Virus record (IMG/VR): IMGVR_UViG_3300028840_001872
Coordinates: 1 to 33,216 of that record
DNA length: 33,216 nucleotides
Direction: 5' to 3' (one strand)
From: a virus
The notes below the pieces were generated by a model that was not told the origin of the DNA, made no database searches, and saw only the letters and a program-made list of their open reading frames with translations. The translations under genes were made by a program, and so were the position numbers. Positions within the stretch are counted from its first letter, which is position 1; the number at the start of each line of letters is the position of its first letter. Shown one piece after another: positions 7,293 through 14,864 of this stretch.

Positions 7293-8000
7293 TCACCTCC
7301 ATCGCGTAGTAGTCAACTCTCCGCGATATCCAAGTTGGAGTAACACGTAAGACGCCTCGTGTGTATAGGCGACGTGCCGTATGGTATAACCTTCCGGCCG
7401 TCCCAGAACGTCCGACAGGAGGCGGTAATAGTCACCGGGGCTCCGGACGCTGCGAGAGAAGGCGGAGGAGTACCACCCCGCGTTCAGATGGAGTCGATAT
7501 ATAGCGGAGTCGGTCAACACGAAATAGCCACATCCTTGGCGCAGGTAGGATTGGACGCAACGCGCCTTCTCGGACTCCCGTAGGACATCGAGCACGGTGA
7601 ACTGATAGAAGTCCCCGAGGACTAGATCGGCTCCCGGCTCCCGACCGTTGATCGAATCACAACAACGGAACGATACGCCGTTGAAATTGCGTTGTACAAT
7701 CTTTCCACTCACCGGATCGATATCCCGCGCCCTCACCTCCGCTCCCGGCCAGAGCCTCCCGACCGCTCGCAGACAGACGCCCACCCCAGTGAACAGATCC
7801 AATACCGTCTCCGGTTGACGATCGATACGGCCGAACACGTCCAACATGCAGATGTACTTCCGAGCGGCACGTTGGGGGCGTGCGAAGGTCTTGAGGAGAT
7901 AGCTGTTGTCGGACCACTTGTCGTGGAAAAGACGTTCGGCGTACCACGCTGTATCAATCTCCAGCGCCGCCATCCCCTCTATCTCTATCGTCCTCCGCAT
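7293..8000 (-). CDS. Rossmann-fold SAM methyltransferase-like protein, 235 aa
   Basis: A classic motif I is seen, V-L-D-L-F-T-G-V-G-V (about residues 68-76), then an acidic strand end A-R-D-I-D-P for the ribose of S-adenosylmethionine. Where amino-methylating DNA enzymes have D/N-P-P-Y/W, this protein reads L-V-L-G-D-F-Y-Q-F, so it is not a standard adenine or N4-cytosine DNA methyltransferase. It could modify a small molecule, protein or RNA, or another position on the base. The ATG at 8000 has GGGGAG seven bases upstream and is preferred to a TTG at 8006. It lies between the ParB-domain gene and the hypermodification candidates and may belong to either set. Confidence 0.65.
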   Translation of the reverse strand: MRRTIEIEGMAALEIDTAWYAERLFHDKWSDNSYLLKTFARPQRAARKYICMLDVFGRIDRQPETVLDLFTGVGVCLRAVGRLWPGAEVRARDIDPVSGKIVQRNFNGVSFRCCDSINGREPGADLVLGDFYQFTVLDVLRESEKARCVQSYLRQGCGYFVLTDSAIYRLHLNAGWYSSAFSRSVRSPGDYYRLLSDVLGRPEGYTIRHVAYTHEASYVLLQLGYRGELTTTRWR

Positions 8001-8012
8001 AGACAAACTCCC

Positions 8013-8711
8013 CTAGATCGAGAGATTGAGTTTGGAGAAGTCGATTGCGCGTTCAAACTTCCCCATCCCGAACTTCAACTTGAACCGACTCAACTGCTGG
8101 GAGTCATCGAACCGGACTATGACGAACTCCCCTTGGCCCTTAATCGCGCCGGATACCTCTACCGTCTGTAACTCCTCCGGCGGTGCGTCGGACAGCTGGA
8201 GCCCTTTCCACTCCTTATCATTGAACCCCACGGACTCCTGAGAGGGCATCTGCCCTGAGGACATCAGCGCCTGAAGTACCTCCTGATCCCAACCGCTGAA
8301 CTCGTGGGCTTTGTTGTCGCTGAGGGAGTAGGCGATCGCCGCCGTCTCCGACTCAAACGCATTCACCACCACCGGGATAACCGACATCCCGAGGAGCTTA
8401 CACGCTTTCCAGGTCGTGTTCCCGGCGCGGATCACGTTGTCCTGATCCACAACGATCGGCTTCCGCATTCCGTTGATGCGGATCAGCTTCGCCAACTTCG
8501 GCACCGCCTTCTCGTTCACCCGCGCGTTCCGGGGATCGAGCTTTACGGAGTCGATCGGGACGCACAGCTGTTCCATCATTCCCGCCGGAACGAACGGGAA
8601 CCGGCCGGAGCCTTGAAACGTCTCCGGGGACTTACGTTCAAACGTTGCAGCCTCCGCTCTCTCAGTTCGTGGGAACGCTGTCGATCCCGGCGCTACCTTC
8701 TTGATCGCCAT
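8013..8711 (-). CDS. ParB/sulfiredoxin-domain protein, 232 aa
   Basis: Residues about 50-140 match the ParB-like nuclease domain: V-P-I-D-S-V-K-L-D-P-R-N-A-R, L-I-R-I-N-G-M-R-K-P-I-V-V, then I-R-A-G-N-T-T-W-K-A, which stands where the usual G-H-R/T-R loop lies, followed by L-G-M-S-V-I-P-V-V and S-D-N-K. No helix-turn-helix DNA-binding part typical of plasmid ParB follows; the C-terminal 90 residues are of a different, unknown kind. Such stand-alone ParB domains are common in phages, often near methyltransferases, where they may act as nucleases or NTP-using switches. The start has GGGAGGACCCAG directly upstream. It overlaps the primase gene by 19 bases. Confidence 0.75.
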   Translation of the reverse strand: MAIKKVAPGSTAFPRTERAEAATFERKSPETFQGSGRFPFVPAGMMEQLCVPIDSVKLDPRNARVNEKAVPKLAKLIRINGMRKPIVVDQDNVIRAGNTTWKACKLLGMSVIPVVVNAFESETAAIAYSLSDNKAHEFSGWDQEVLQALMSSGQMPSQESVGFNDKEWKGLQLSDAPPEELQTVEVSGAIKGQGEFVIVRFDDSQQLSRFKLKFGMGKFERAIDFSKLNLSI

Positions 8712-10795
8712 CTGGGTCCTCCCTTTGTGTGAGTGTAGAATACTTTGGACTCCTCGGTGAGTTTCCGGAACGCATCAGACAGCCGATACTTGTACGTGCT
8801 GCGCAAGCCCTTCAATCCTCGCTCCTGTTTCAGCACCTTCAGCATTGATAACGTCTCCGCCGTCCGTTCGCATAGCGGCGATCGCGGCAATCCCGTCGCT
8901 TCTGCTATCTCCGCCGTGGTCCAACCCTCCTGTCGCCGCCACACGGTCCGGACTATCTGCCGGCGCTCCGTCTGTATCGTACTGAGCGCCACTTCCCTGA
9001 TTTCAGCGTATTCCGCCTCTCCGATCCTATCCAGGCGCTTGAATCGTCCGATCCCGTCAATCAGCTTCGTGTATTGCTTCACCAGCCGCGTTCCGAGCTC
9101 CCAATACGGCTGGTTGACGACTTCCTTATGTATCCCGAAGCGCTCCCTGGGGACGGTTCCCCGCATCATCGAGCTCCACAGCGCCAAGTCCTGTATCCGT
9201 TCCGCAATCCCTTCCGGTATCTCTGGAACTACGTCGAATGGATGAGTGAGACAGCGCTGAGCCGTCTCGGAAAGCTCCTTGCGCATCTCCGTCTCCCGGC
9301 CGCGATTCGCTTGGGCTTTCCGGAGAAACACCCTGCGGCCGTCTATATCATCCGGGATTCTCGGTGCGTAGTGTAGGAAACGGGGACCGAGGGAGGCCAG
9401 GAGCTCCGCGTTGTGCTCGATGGCGGGAGTCACCCCGGTGATCATACCAAAGTGGCACTCGATATTCACGTAACGTCCGTTGCCGTAATCTCGTTCAAAC
9501 TTCCCATTGAACGCCGCCCGCAGTACTCCGAATATCTCCTCCCGGTAGACCGGCGGGAGCGACATCAGCGTGGTCCAATCCTCGATAGCCAACAACCGTT
9601 CATGAAGTCTTGGCAACAGCGAGGGATCCGCACCTCCCGCCGCGATCTGACCGCTGATGAGGCTCTTGGCGCTTAGAGTGTTCCGGTAGACCACGTCAGG
9701 AGCTCCGTCCAACGCACGGATCATCTCCGTTTTGGTCGCGCCAGGAGGCGCTACAATGTGGAGCCAGATGGGATCGCCTTCCTGACGGTTGGCGATCACG
9801 GTCCCGAACACCACGTCAATCAGCGTTGTATCCTCCATATGGAGCCACTTGGTGAACCGGCGGTACACTTCCTCCGCCGGAAGTCCGGGACCTTTGTGAC
9901 GGTGTCGGACGTTGTCGGCAACCTCCGCGACCGCCACTCCCTCGGGAGACGGATGAAGACGATTGACAAGGAAGTCAAACGCCTCCGTGCCCCGCTCCCG
10001 GTATAGGTCCCGGAGATCGTAACCATCCCGGACTTCTCCCCAGTGTACGAATTGTAACGCGCCTACACGATTGTGTAGGAGGTTGAACGTGCGGAGAGCT
10101 CCCTGACGTCCGGCTTCATCTGCATCGTAAGCCGCGATCACCTCGTGCTTCTGGAACAGGGGAAGCCATTGAGATCTCATCACCCCCGCTCCCGGTACCC
10201 CCAACGCCAAGTCTCCCTGTATCCCGAGTCTCTGTAGCAACTCCGCGCACGCCATTGCATCCCATTCGCCCTCACAGATCCAAAGCCGTTGGAATGCCGG
10301 GACTTGTTCCCATCCGAGGATTCCCAACTGGCACCCAGCGGTGCTCATCACTTGATAGGACGTTTTCCCGTCCTTTGCAACGTGCCTCACTGCGCGCCGT
10401 ATATCCCACACTTTGGTGTCCCCGGCTTCTTGGTAGTAGACGGGGATCAGATACTCAGAGGTGTTCCGGTTATATCCCACGGTGAACCGTTCCAGAGTCT
10501 CTACCGCGATCCCGCGATCGGCGGAGAGCTCCCCCAGAAGGCTCTCCAACTCGGGGAGCTCTCGGGAGAAACGGATGATCTCCCGCAGGAAGGTCTGGAA
10601 GCCGCCGGACCGACCGCAACGGCCGTCCTTACAGTCCCAGGCTTTGGTTTCTAGGTTCACGTAGAAATGATCCCGCCGTCCGCAGAACGGACAATCACCG
10701 ACCGCTTGAGAGCCGTCCAGGGACTTCTTGCGCTCCCGGAAGCCGTGCTGGCGGAAGGCTAATATGGGATCACTTTGTCGTCGCCGGAGAGGCAT
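8693..10795 (-). CDS. DNA primase with ATPase domain, 700 aa
   Basis: Domains in order: a zinc-binding primase module with C35-P-F-C38, H43, C55 and C60; a TOPRIM catalytic domain with C-E175-G-E-W-D-A and Y-D224-A-D226-E-A-G; a P-loop ATPase part with A-P-P-G-A-T-K-T (349-356) and an acidic strand L-A-I-E-D near 402-406; and a C-terminal winged-helix-like segment (T-T-A-E-I-A-E-A-T-G-L-P near 630). It should make RNA primers and use ATP, like phage primase-helicases, though the ATPase part does not look like a classic DnaB/T7 helicase. It lies just downstream of the DNA polymerase in the same transcript. The ATG at 10795 has GGAG ten bases upstream. Confidence 0.85.
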   Translation of the reverse strand: MPLRRRQSDPILAFRQHGFRERKKSLDGSQAVGDCPFCGRRDHFYVNLETKAWDCKDGRCGRSGGFQTFLREIIRFSRELPELESLLGELSADRGIAVETLERFTVGYNRNTSEYLIPVYYQEAGDTKVWDIRRAVRHVAKDGKTSYQVMSTAGCQLGILGWEQVPAFQRLWICEGEWDAMACAELLQRLGIQGDLALGVPGAGVMRSQWLPLFQKHEVIAAYDADEAGRQGALRTFNLLHNRVGALQFVHWGEVRDGYDLRDLYRERGTEAFDFLVNRLHPSPEGVAVAEVADNVRHRHKGPGLPAEEVYRRFTKWLHMEDTTLIDVVFGTVIANRQEGDPIWLHIVAPPGATKTEMIRALDGAPDVVYRNTLSAKSLISGQIAAGGADPSLLPRLHERLLAIEDWTTLMSLPPVYREEIFGVLRAAFNGKFERDYGNGRYVNIECHFGMITGVTPAIEHNAELLASLGPRFLHYAPRIPDDIDGRRVFLRKAQANRGRETEMRKELSETAQRCLTHPFDVVPEIPEGIAERIQDLALWSSMMRGTVPRERFGIHKEVVNQPYWELGTRLVKQYTKLIDGIGRFKRLDRIGEAEYAEIREVALSTIQTERRQIVRTVWRRQEGWTTAEIAEATGLPRSPLCERTAETLSMLKVLKQERGLKGLRSTYKYRLSDAFRKLTEESKVFYTHTKGGPRWRSRR

Positions 10796-10988
10796 CCGTG
10801 TCTAGCTCCGCGTGTTGTTCCGCTCGATGGATGCGCATCTCCTGATTGTCTACGTGTATCACGAGCTCCGCCAGCTGCTGACGGCTCAAGACATTGACCG
10901 TGCGCTTGCTGGGCGGGAGTCCGCACTTGTCGATGAGCGTGCGGACTAGCTCCCGTGAAGTTGGTTTGCGTTGCTTCCGTCGGTTCAT
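10770..10988 (-). CDS. Small basic unknown protein, 72 aa
   Basis: The ATG at 10988 directly follows GGGAGGAGCG, so it is preferred to an ATG four codons earlier that lies on the ribosome site itself. The protein begins M-N-R-R-K-Q-R-K-P-T-S-R-E-L and has a helical middle (Q-Q-L-A-E-L-V-I-H-V) and a polar tail. It lies between DNA polymerase and primase and overlaps the primase start by 26 bases. A small replication accessory factor is conceivable; no domain is recognised. Confidence 0.6.
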   Translation of the reverse strand: MNRRKQRKPTSRELVRTLIDKCGLPPSKRTVNVLSRQQLAELVIHVDNQEMRIHRAEQHAELDTDASPATTK

Positions 10989-10999
10989 CGCTCCTCCCA

Positions 11000-12838
11000 T
11001 TACACTGCGAGTCGTGTTTGCGCCCCTGGGCGCGGATCGAACTCCTTGGCCTCATTCCAGCGACCTTCCGTGAGCTTCCATTCCACATCAAGCTTCACAT
11101 CGACCTCCGGTATATGGGTCATCAGATTACTTACGGCAAGATACACCTCCAACTGATTCCTGTAGAACGTCTCCGCGTCGAACACGATCAGGATACTGTC
11201 GTGCACGGTCAACACCAACCAGGCTTTCCCCGTCCAACGCCTCCGGAGGTAGTCATCCACGCGAACGATTCCACGTTTGATGACTCCTGCGGCGGTTCCT
11301 TGGATATAGTAGTTGAGCCAAGCGTAGTGCTTCCCGTGAGGAATGCGGAGCGTTCGGCCGAACGGAGTCACGATCTTCTCGGTTCGCCGGACCTCCTCTG
11401 CTCCTCGGTTCGCCAGCTCCGCTATCTCAGGGAACTCACTGCAATACCAATTGTAGGCTCTCTCCGCTTCCCCCATCGGTAGCATTACCGTGGAGGCGAA
11501 AGTCTCCAACTCCCCGCCGTAACAAATACAGAAGTGACCATTCTTCCCCGCATCATACACGTCCTTGTCTTCGGACTTGGAGCGGAAGCGCTCCCCGTAA
11601 AAGCCCCGAACGGCCACCAGATGGGGGTGCTCGCCACGCTGGAGGAGCGTCATCATCTTGCTAGGTCCCGCCGCCTGGATGATCATTCGTATCTCGATCC
11701 CGCTCTGATCCACATCGAGTAACACGCATCCCGACGGAGCGCGGAAGCAACCGCGTGCGGACACTATGTAGGGATTTTTCCTGTTCTTGTCCTTGGAGAC
11801 GTTCTGTAGATTCGGATTCTCTGAGCTGAGTCTCCCGGTCCGGTTCGCTCCGTTGGTATTGATACTGGAGTGAATATAGCCACCGGAATCCGCAAGCTCC
11901 CGGTATCCGCTGATGATACTGTGCCCGCGTTTGTAGGACTTGTAGCGCTGAACAATGTTGAGCGACTCGTGCATATGATTCTCTCGGAGCTCTGCGATGA
12001 CGTCCTTGTCGGCGCAGGGAAGGTTGGTCTTGGTGTACTTGATTATGGGGAGCTTGAAACGCTCAAACAGAAGCCGTCGCACATCGTGATCCGAGCTCAG
12101 GTTGAAATACTCCTCCGGTCCTACCAACAGCGCCAGATCGTCCCGCGCTTTATCTAGCTCCCGCTCACAACGCGCCAACGTATCCCTCACCCCGTCCTCA
12201 TCCAACAGCATCCCTCGTTGTTCCATCCGTTGTACCGCCAGGACTAGATCGATCTCATTCCGGTAGTCCGCCCATAGCTTCGGGTCTTGGCGGAGCTCTG
12301 GGATGAGGGTATGGTACAATAACATCAAGCGGATTCCGTCCGCCGCCTGATACTGACGCATCAGATGCTCGGGGATATTATGATAGCCTCCGTAGGCTTC
12401 ACCCAACCGTTCGATCTTCCGATCTAGCATCATCCAGGTCCCGCCGGGGTCCCCTCCAAGCTCGTGTGTGAGGGTATCGAGCCCGTGCTCACGGGTGAGG
12501 TTTCGGAGGACCTGACTGGCAACCATCGTACAGTGCCACACGGTGTCCTCCGGTATTCGATACCCTCCCACAACGAGCATAGAGTAATCAAACTTCAGGT
12601 GGTGGGCCACCTTCTCGATCGACGTATCATCCAACCAGTCTTGTAACAACTCACTGCGACAACCGATCTTGACCCGCTCGATGTAGACGGACCGCGCCGC
12701 CTCCGTCAATGAGGAGGCGTTCAAGATATCCTTTGCGTCTGCGATACAGAATGAGAATATGCGATCGCCCTGATACGGGTTGAGACCCGTTGTCTCGGTA
12801 TCGAATCCTTGGACGACACGTGATCGGCGCTTTGGCAT
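11000..12838 (-). CDS. Family A DNA polymerase with 3'-5' exonuclease, 612 aa
   Basis: Proofreading domain: D13-T-E15-T-T-G (ExoI), F83-D84 (ExoII), Y163-x3-D167 (ExoIII). Polymerase domain: motif A D377-Q-S-G-I-E-I-R, an O-helix with K432, F436 and Y440-G441, Q513-G-T-A-A-G, and motif C V-H546-D547-S548. No 5'-3' exonuclease domain is present, as is usual for phage enzymes of this size. Motif A has Q-S-G where Y-S-Q is common, motif C has HDS rather than HDE, and the position four residues before K432 is Y428 where family A enzymes usually have arginine. The ATG has no Shine-Dalgarno site next to it; a strong hairpin sits there instead. It is the replicative polymerase of this phage. Confidence 0.95.
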   Translation of the reverse strand: MPKRRSRVVQGFDTETTGLNPYQGDRIFSFCIADAKDILNASSLTEAARSVYIERVKIGCRSELLQDWLDDTSIEKVAHHLKFDYSMLVVGGYRIPEDTVWHCTMVASQVLRNLTREHGLDTLTHELGGDPGGTWMMLDRKIERLGEAYGGYHNIPEHLMRQYQAADGIRLMLLYHTLIPELRQDPKLWADYRNEIDLVLAVQRMEQRGMLLDEDGVRDTLARCERELDKARDDLALLVGPEEYFNLSSDHDVRRLLFERFKLPIIKYTKTNLPCADKDVIAELRENHMHESLNIVQRYKSYKRGHSIISGYRELADSGGYIHSSINTNGANRTGRLSSENPNLQNVSKDKNRKNPYIVSARGCFRAPSGCVLLDVDQSGIEIRMIIQAAGPSKMMTLLQRGEHPHLVAVRGFYGERFRSKSEDKDVYDAGKNGHFCICYGGELETFASTVMLPMGEAERAYNWYCSEFPEIAELANRGAEEVRRTEKIVTPFGRTLRIPHGKHYAWLNYYIQGTAAGVIKRGIVRVDDYLRRRWTGKAWLVLTVHDSILIVFDAETFYRNQLEVYLAVSNLMTHIPEVDVKLDVEWKLTEGRWNEAKEFDPRPGAQTRLAV

Positions 12839-12840
12839 AT

Positions 12841-12884
12841 AGAACGAGAGGAGCCGGATCGCTCCGGCCCCTCTCCTCCGTTCT
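12841..12884 (-). promoter_or_regulatory. Long hairpin between the ssDNA-binding gene and the polymerase gene
   Basis: This stretch forms an imperfect palindrome: outer arms AGAAC/GTTCT, inner arms GAGAGG/CCTCTC-like and GCCGGA/TCCGGC with a four-base loop. On the minus strand there is a four-base bulge GGAG on one side. It begins right after the TAG of the upstream gene and ends two bases before the polymerase ATG, in the place of the usual ribosome site. No U-tract follows, so it is not an ordinary terminator. It probably limits or controls polymerase translation, or marks an RNA processing site. Confidence 0.6.
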
Positions 12885-13778
12885 CTACTTCCGACTGCGC
12901 CGCCTCGGTCCGGCGGCAGCGGCCACCGGCCGTATGATCGCCTCGGAGAGCCCGTGCGACTCCAACAACGCCGCCTCCTCCGTGGTGATCATCGCATCGT
13001 GGTTGATCTCGTCGGACTTGTAGCCGATACCAACCAGCTGCTCATCACTCACGCCGACCATCGGATACTCAAACTCCCCGATCGCCTTCGTGAGTTGATC
13101 CAACGTCATCCCGTCATTCACCTCAACGTTCTGACGATTGGCGAAAGCGATCAGCTCCTCCTTGCCGTCCTCCGGAGCGGGAGCCGCCTTGCGAGCTGCG
13201 GGAGCCTTCCGACCCCGAGCTGCGGGAGCAGGAGCAGGAGCCGGAGCGGGAGCCGCTTCCTCCGGCATCTTCACTTCCAACACATCGGCATCTGCGAACA
13301 CACCGCCCTGTTCCCGAGGACGATGGGTGATCTCAAACCGGTAGACCGGTTGAGCCTCCTCCAGCGCTCGGCAGACCTTCAGGAACAGCTGACCGTAGAT
13401 CAGCTTGCCCTGCGTCTCCGAGGCTTCCAGATCAAACACGTCCTCGGGGCCGACTCCGGTGATGTCCAGCAAGTCGCCGTCCACCGCGACCGCACCGTGC
13501 TTCGCAATGAACTGACAGGCGATCGCCAGCCCAACCTCGTGTTCGAGGTTCATCCAGTCCTTCTGGGACTTGCCGGCATCGTCCCCCTCCGTCACGACAA
13601 TCTCTCGGTATATCTGAGACTTGCCGCTCTTGCGCGCCTCCCTCGGCTCCAGCTTCTGAAGCGCTCCGACGTACACGCCGACGTCCAGCGGAGTGAATCC
13701 GCCGGTGTCGATGTTCTTGCGTGCGGCGGCAACCGTCTGTCGCATCGCCGCGATCCGTTCCTGCATCGTGCTGCTCAT
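12885..13778 (-). CDS. Probable ssDNA-binding/recombination accessory protein, 297 aa
   Basis: It lies between the Sak4-like ATPase and the DNA polymerase, the place where many phages carry a single-strand DNA-binding protein (often DUF669-like). The N-terminal 150 residues look like a DUF669-style core: G-V-Y-V-G-A-L-Q-K-L, S-Q-I-Y-R-E-I-V-V-T-E-G-D-D-A-G-K, then a hydrophilic helix region. An Ala-Pro repeat linker (about 175-200) leads to a separate C-terminal part (about 205-285) with helices and a very basic end R-R-R-S-R-K. The start follows AAAGGAGGCTGCG. The function is inferred from position and general shape. Confidence 0.55.
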   Translation of the reverse strand: MSSTMQERIAAMRQTVAAARKNIDTGGFTPLDVGVYVGALQKLEPREARKSGKSQIYREIVVTEGDDAGKSQKDWMNLEHEVGLAIACQFIAKHGAVAVDGDLLDITGVGPEDVFDLEASETQGKLIYGQLFLKVCRALEEAQPVYRFEITHRPREQGGVFADADVLEVKMPEEAAPAPAPAPAPAARGRKAPAARKAAPAPEDGKEELIAFANRQNVEVNDGMTLDQLTKAIGEFEYPMVGVSDEQLVGIGYKSDEINHDAMITTEEAALLESHGLSEAIIRPVAAAAGPRRRSRK

Positions 13779-13817
13779 CGCAGCCTCCTTTGAGTTGAGA
13801 TGAAGCGGTATCCGCGC

Positions 13818-14864
13818 CTACAGATCTGCATAGGTCTTAGCTTGCTTGTTCTGGAAGGCCAATACCACGTTCGCCCACGCCTCCTCCGCCGACTCTCCCG
13901 CCGGAATCCTCACCACGCGCTCTCCCGCAGGAGTGCGAAAGTGAGTATCCAAGCGGCATTTCGCCTGAGTGTACTCATCACCCCGAATCCTCAACCACCG
14001 TTCCTGTCCCACATACTCAAAGTATGCGATGATGTCGATGATTCCGGCGTAGAACTCCTCAGTGCTTCCCGACATCACAGGAACCGTCTTGTTGAATTTG
14101 GCTCCGTCCCTCCTCTCAATCTCCGCGTCCTTGTCGTGGGCCAGGACGATAAAGCCCATATCCAACGCCGCAATCCGGCCGTGAATCTCTTGGAACTCCG
14201 TGTTCACCCGATCCCAACTGGCACCGTAATCCTTCTGACGTCCTGGGTGAATGATCCCGAGCTCCCGACAGCTGTATTCCAAACAGCGCTTGTAGGCGGT
14301 AGAGCCAGGATCGATCACCACCGTGGTGAATCCCTGCTTGTCCGTCTCCAGCTGGGATACTACGTTCTTGAACTGTGACCAATCGGTGATCACTGGGGTG
14401 GCAAAGATCGACAGATCGCCCTTCCCCGGCTCAAACATACAGAACAGGACCTTGCCGCCTCGGGAGTCCATCTGCGCGGCCAGGGAGGTTTTCCCGATCC
14501 CCTTCGCTCCGTAGATAAGCCATGTGAAGTCCCCGAGTTGTCCCGAGGGGACACAACGCTCCGTCGGCAACGCGAACAACGGCGCAGGAGGTCGCCGCCG
14601 TCTAGCCTCCGTGATCGATGTCCCGCCGGAGATCGTGGACTTCACGGCTGATGAAGTCCCTCCAGCGCTTTTCAACGTTTCCTTTTTCACGATAGCCATT
14701 GCACACCTCCTTGAGTTGGGACAGTAGTAGAACCACTTGGGCCGACCGTCCTCATACCGGTGTTTTGTCGTTCGGCGGAGCCTCATCCGCAGTCCGTGTT
14801 TTGGACAGATCACGGTCCTCGGTTTCCATATCGGTTGGTTGGTCCGAACGATCGCCACGCTCAC
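13818..14864 (-). CDS. Sak4-like RecA-fold ATPase with N-terminal zinc ribbon
   Basis: The ATPase core has Walker A G-A-K-G-I-G-K-T, a Walker B-like strand T-T-V-V-I-D-P-G-S, and F-I-V-L-A-H-D-K-D, as in phage Sak4 single-strand annealing/recombination ATPases. It lies beside a RecB-like nuclease and an ssDNA-binding candidate. The GTG at 14864 overlaps the TGA of the nuclease gene (GTGA); the first 55 residues form a zinc ribbon with C-P-K-H-G and Y-Y-C-P-N-S-R-R-C. The frame then runs on without a stop into a second start, ATG 14699, preceded by a perfect AAGGAGG site. A short form of 293 residues without the ribbon is therefore equally possible and may be the main product. Confidence 0.75.
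   Translation of the reverse strand: MSVAIVRTNQPIWKPRTVICPKHGLRMRLRRTTKHRYEDGRPKWFYYCPNSRRCAMAIVKKETLKSAGGTSSAVKSTISGGTSITEARRRRPPAPLFALPTERCVPSGQLGDFTWLIYGAKGIGKTSLAAQMDSRGGKVLFCMFEPGKGDLSIFATPVITDWSQFKNVVSQLETDKQGFTTVVIDPGSTAYKRCLEYSCRELGIIHPGRQKDYGASWDRVNTEFQEIHGRIAALDMGFIVLAHDKDAEIERRDGAKFNKTVPVMSGSTEEFYAGIIDIIAYFEYVGQERWLRIRGDEYTQAKCRLDTHFRTPAGERVVRIPAGESAEEAWANVVLAFQNKQAKTYADL
14703..14711 (-). promoter_or_regulatory. Internal ribosome binding site in the Sak4-like gene
   Basis: The minus strand reads AAGGAGGTG followed by TGCA and ATG (14699). This near-perfect site lies inside the open frame and itself encodes the last arginine-cysteine residues of the zinc ribbon. It decides whether the short ATPase form is made, so the long and short forms may coexist. 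Confidence 0.6.

Noticed and set aside
13200-13260. Short repeated units in the ssDNA-binding gene, looking like a direct-repeat array
   Set aside because: They encode an Ala-Pro linker in frame; there are no spacers as in CRISPR.
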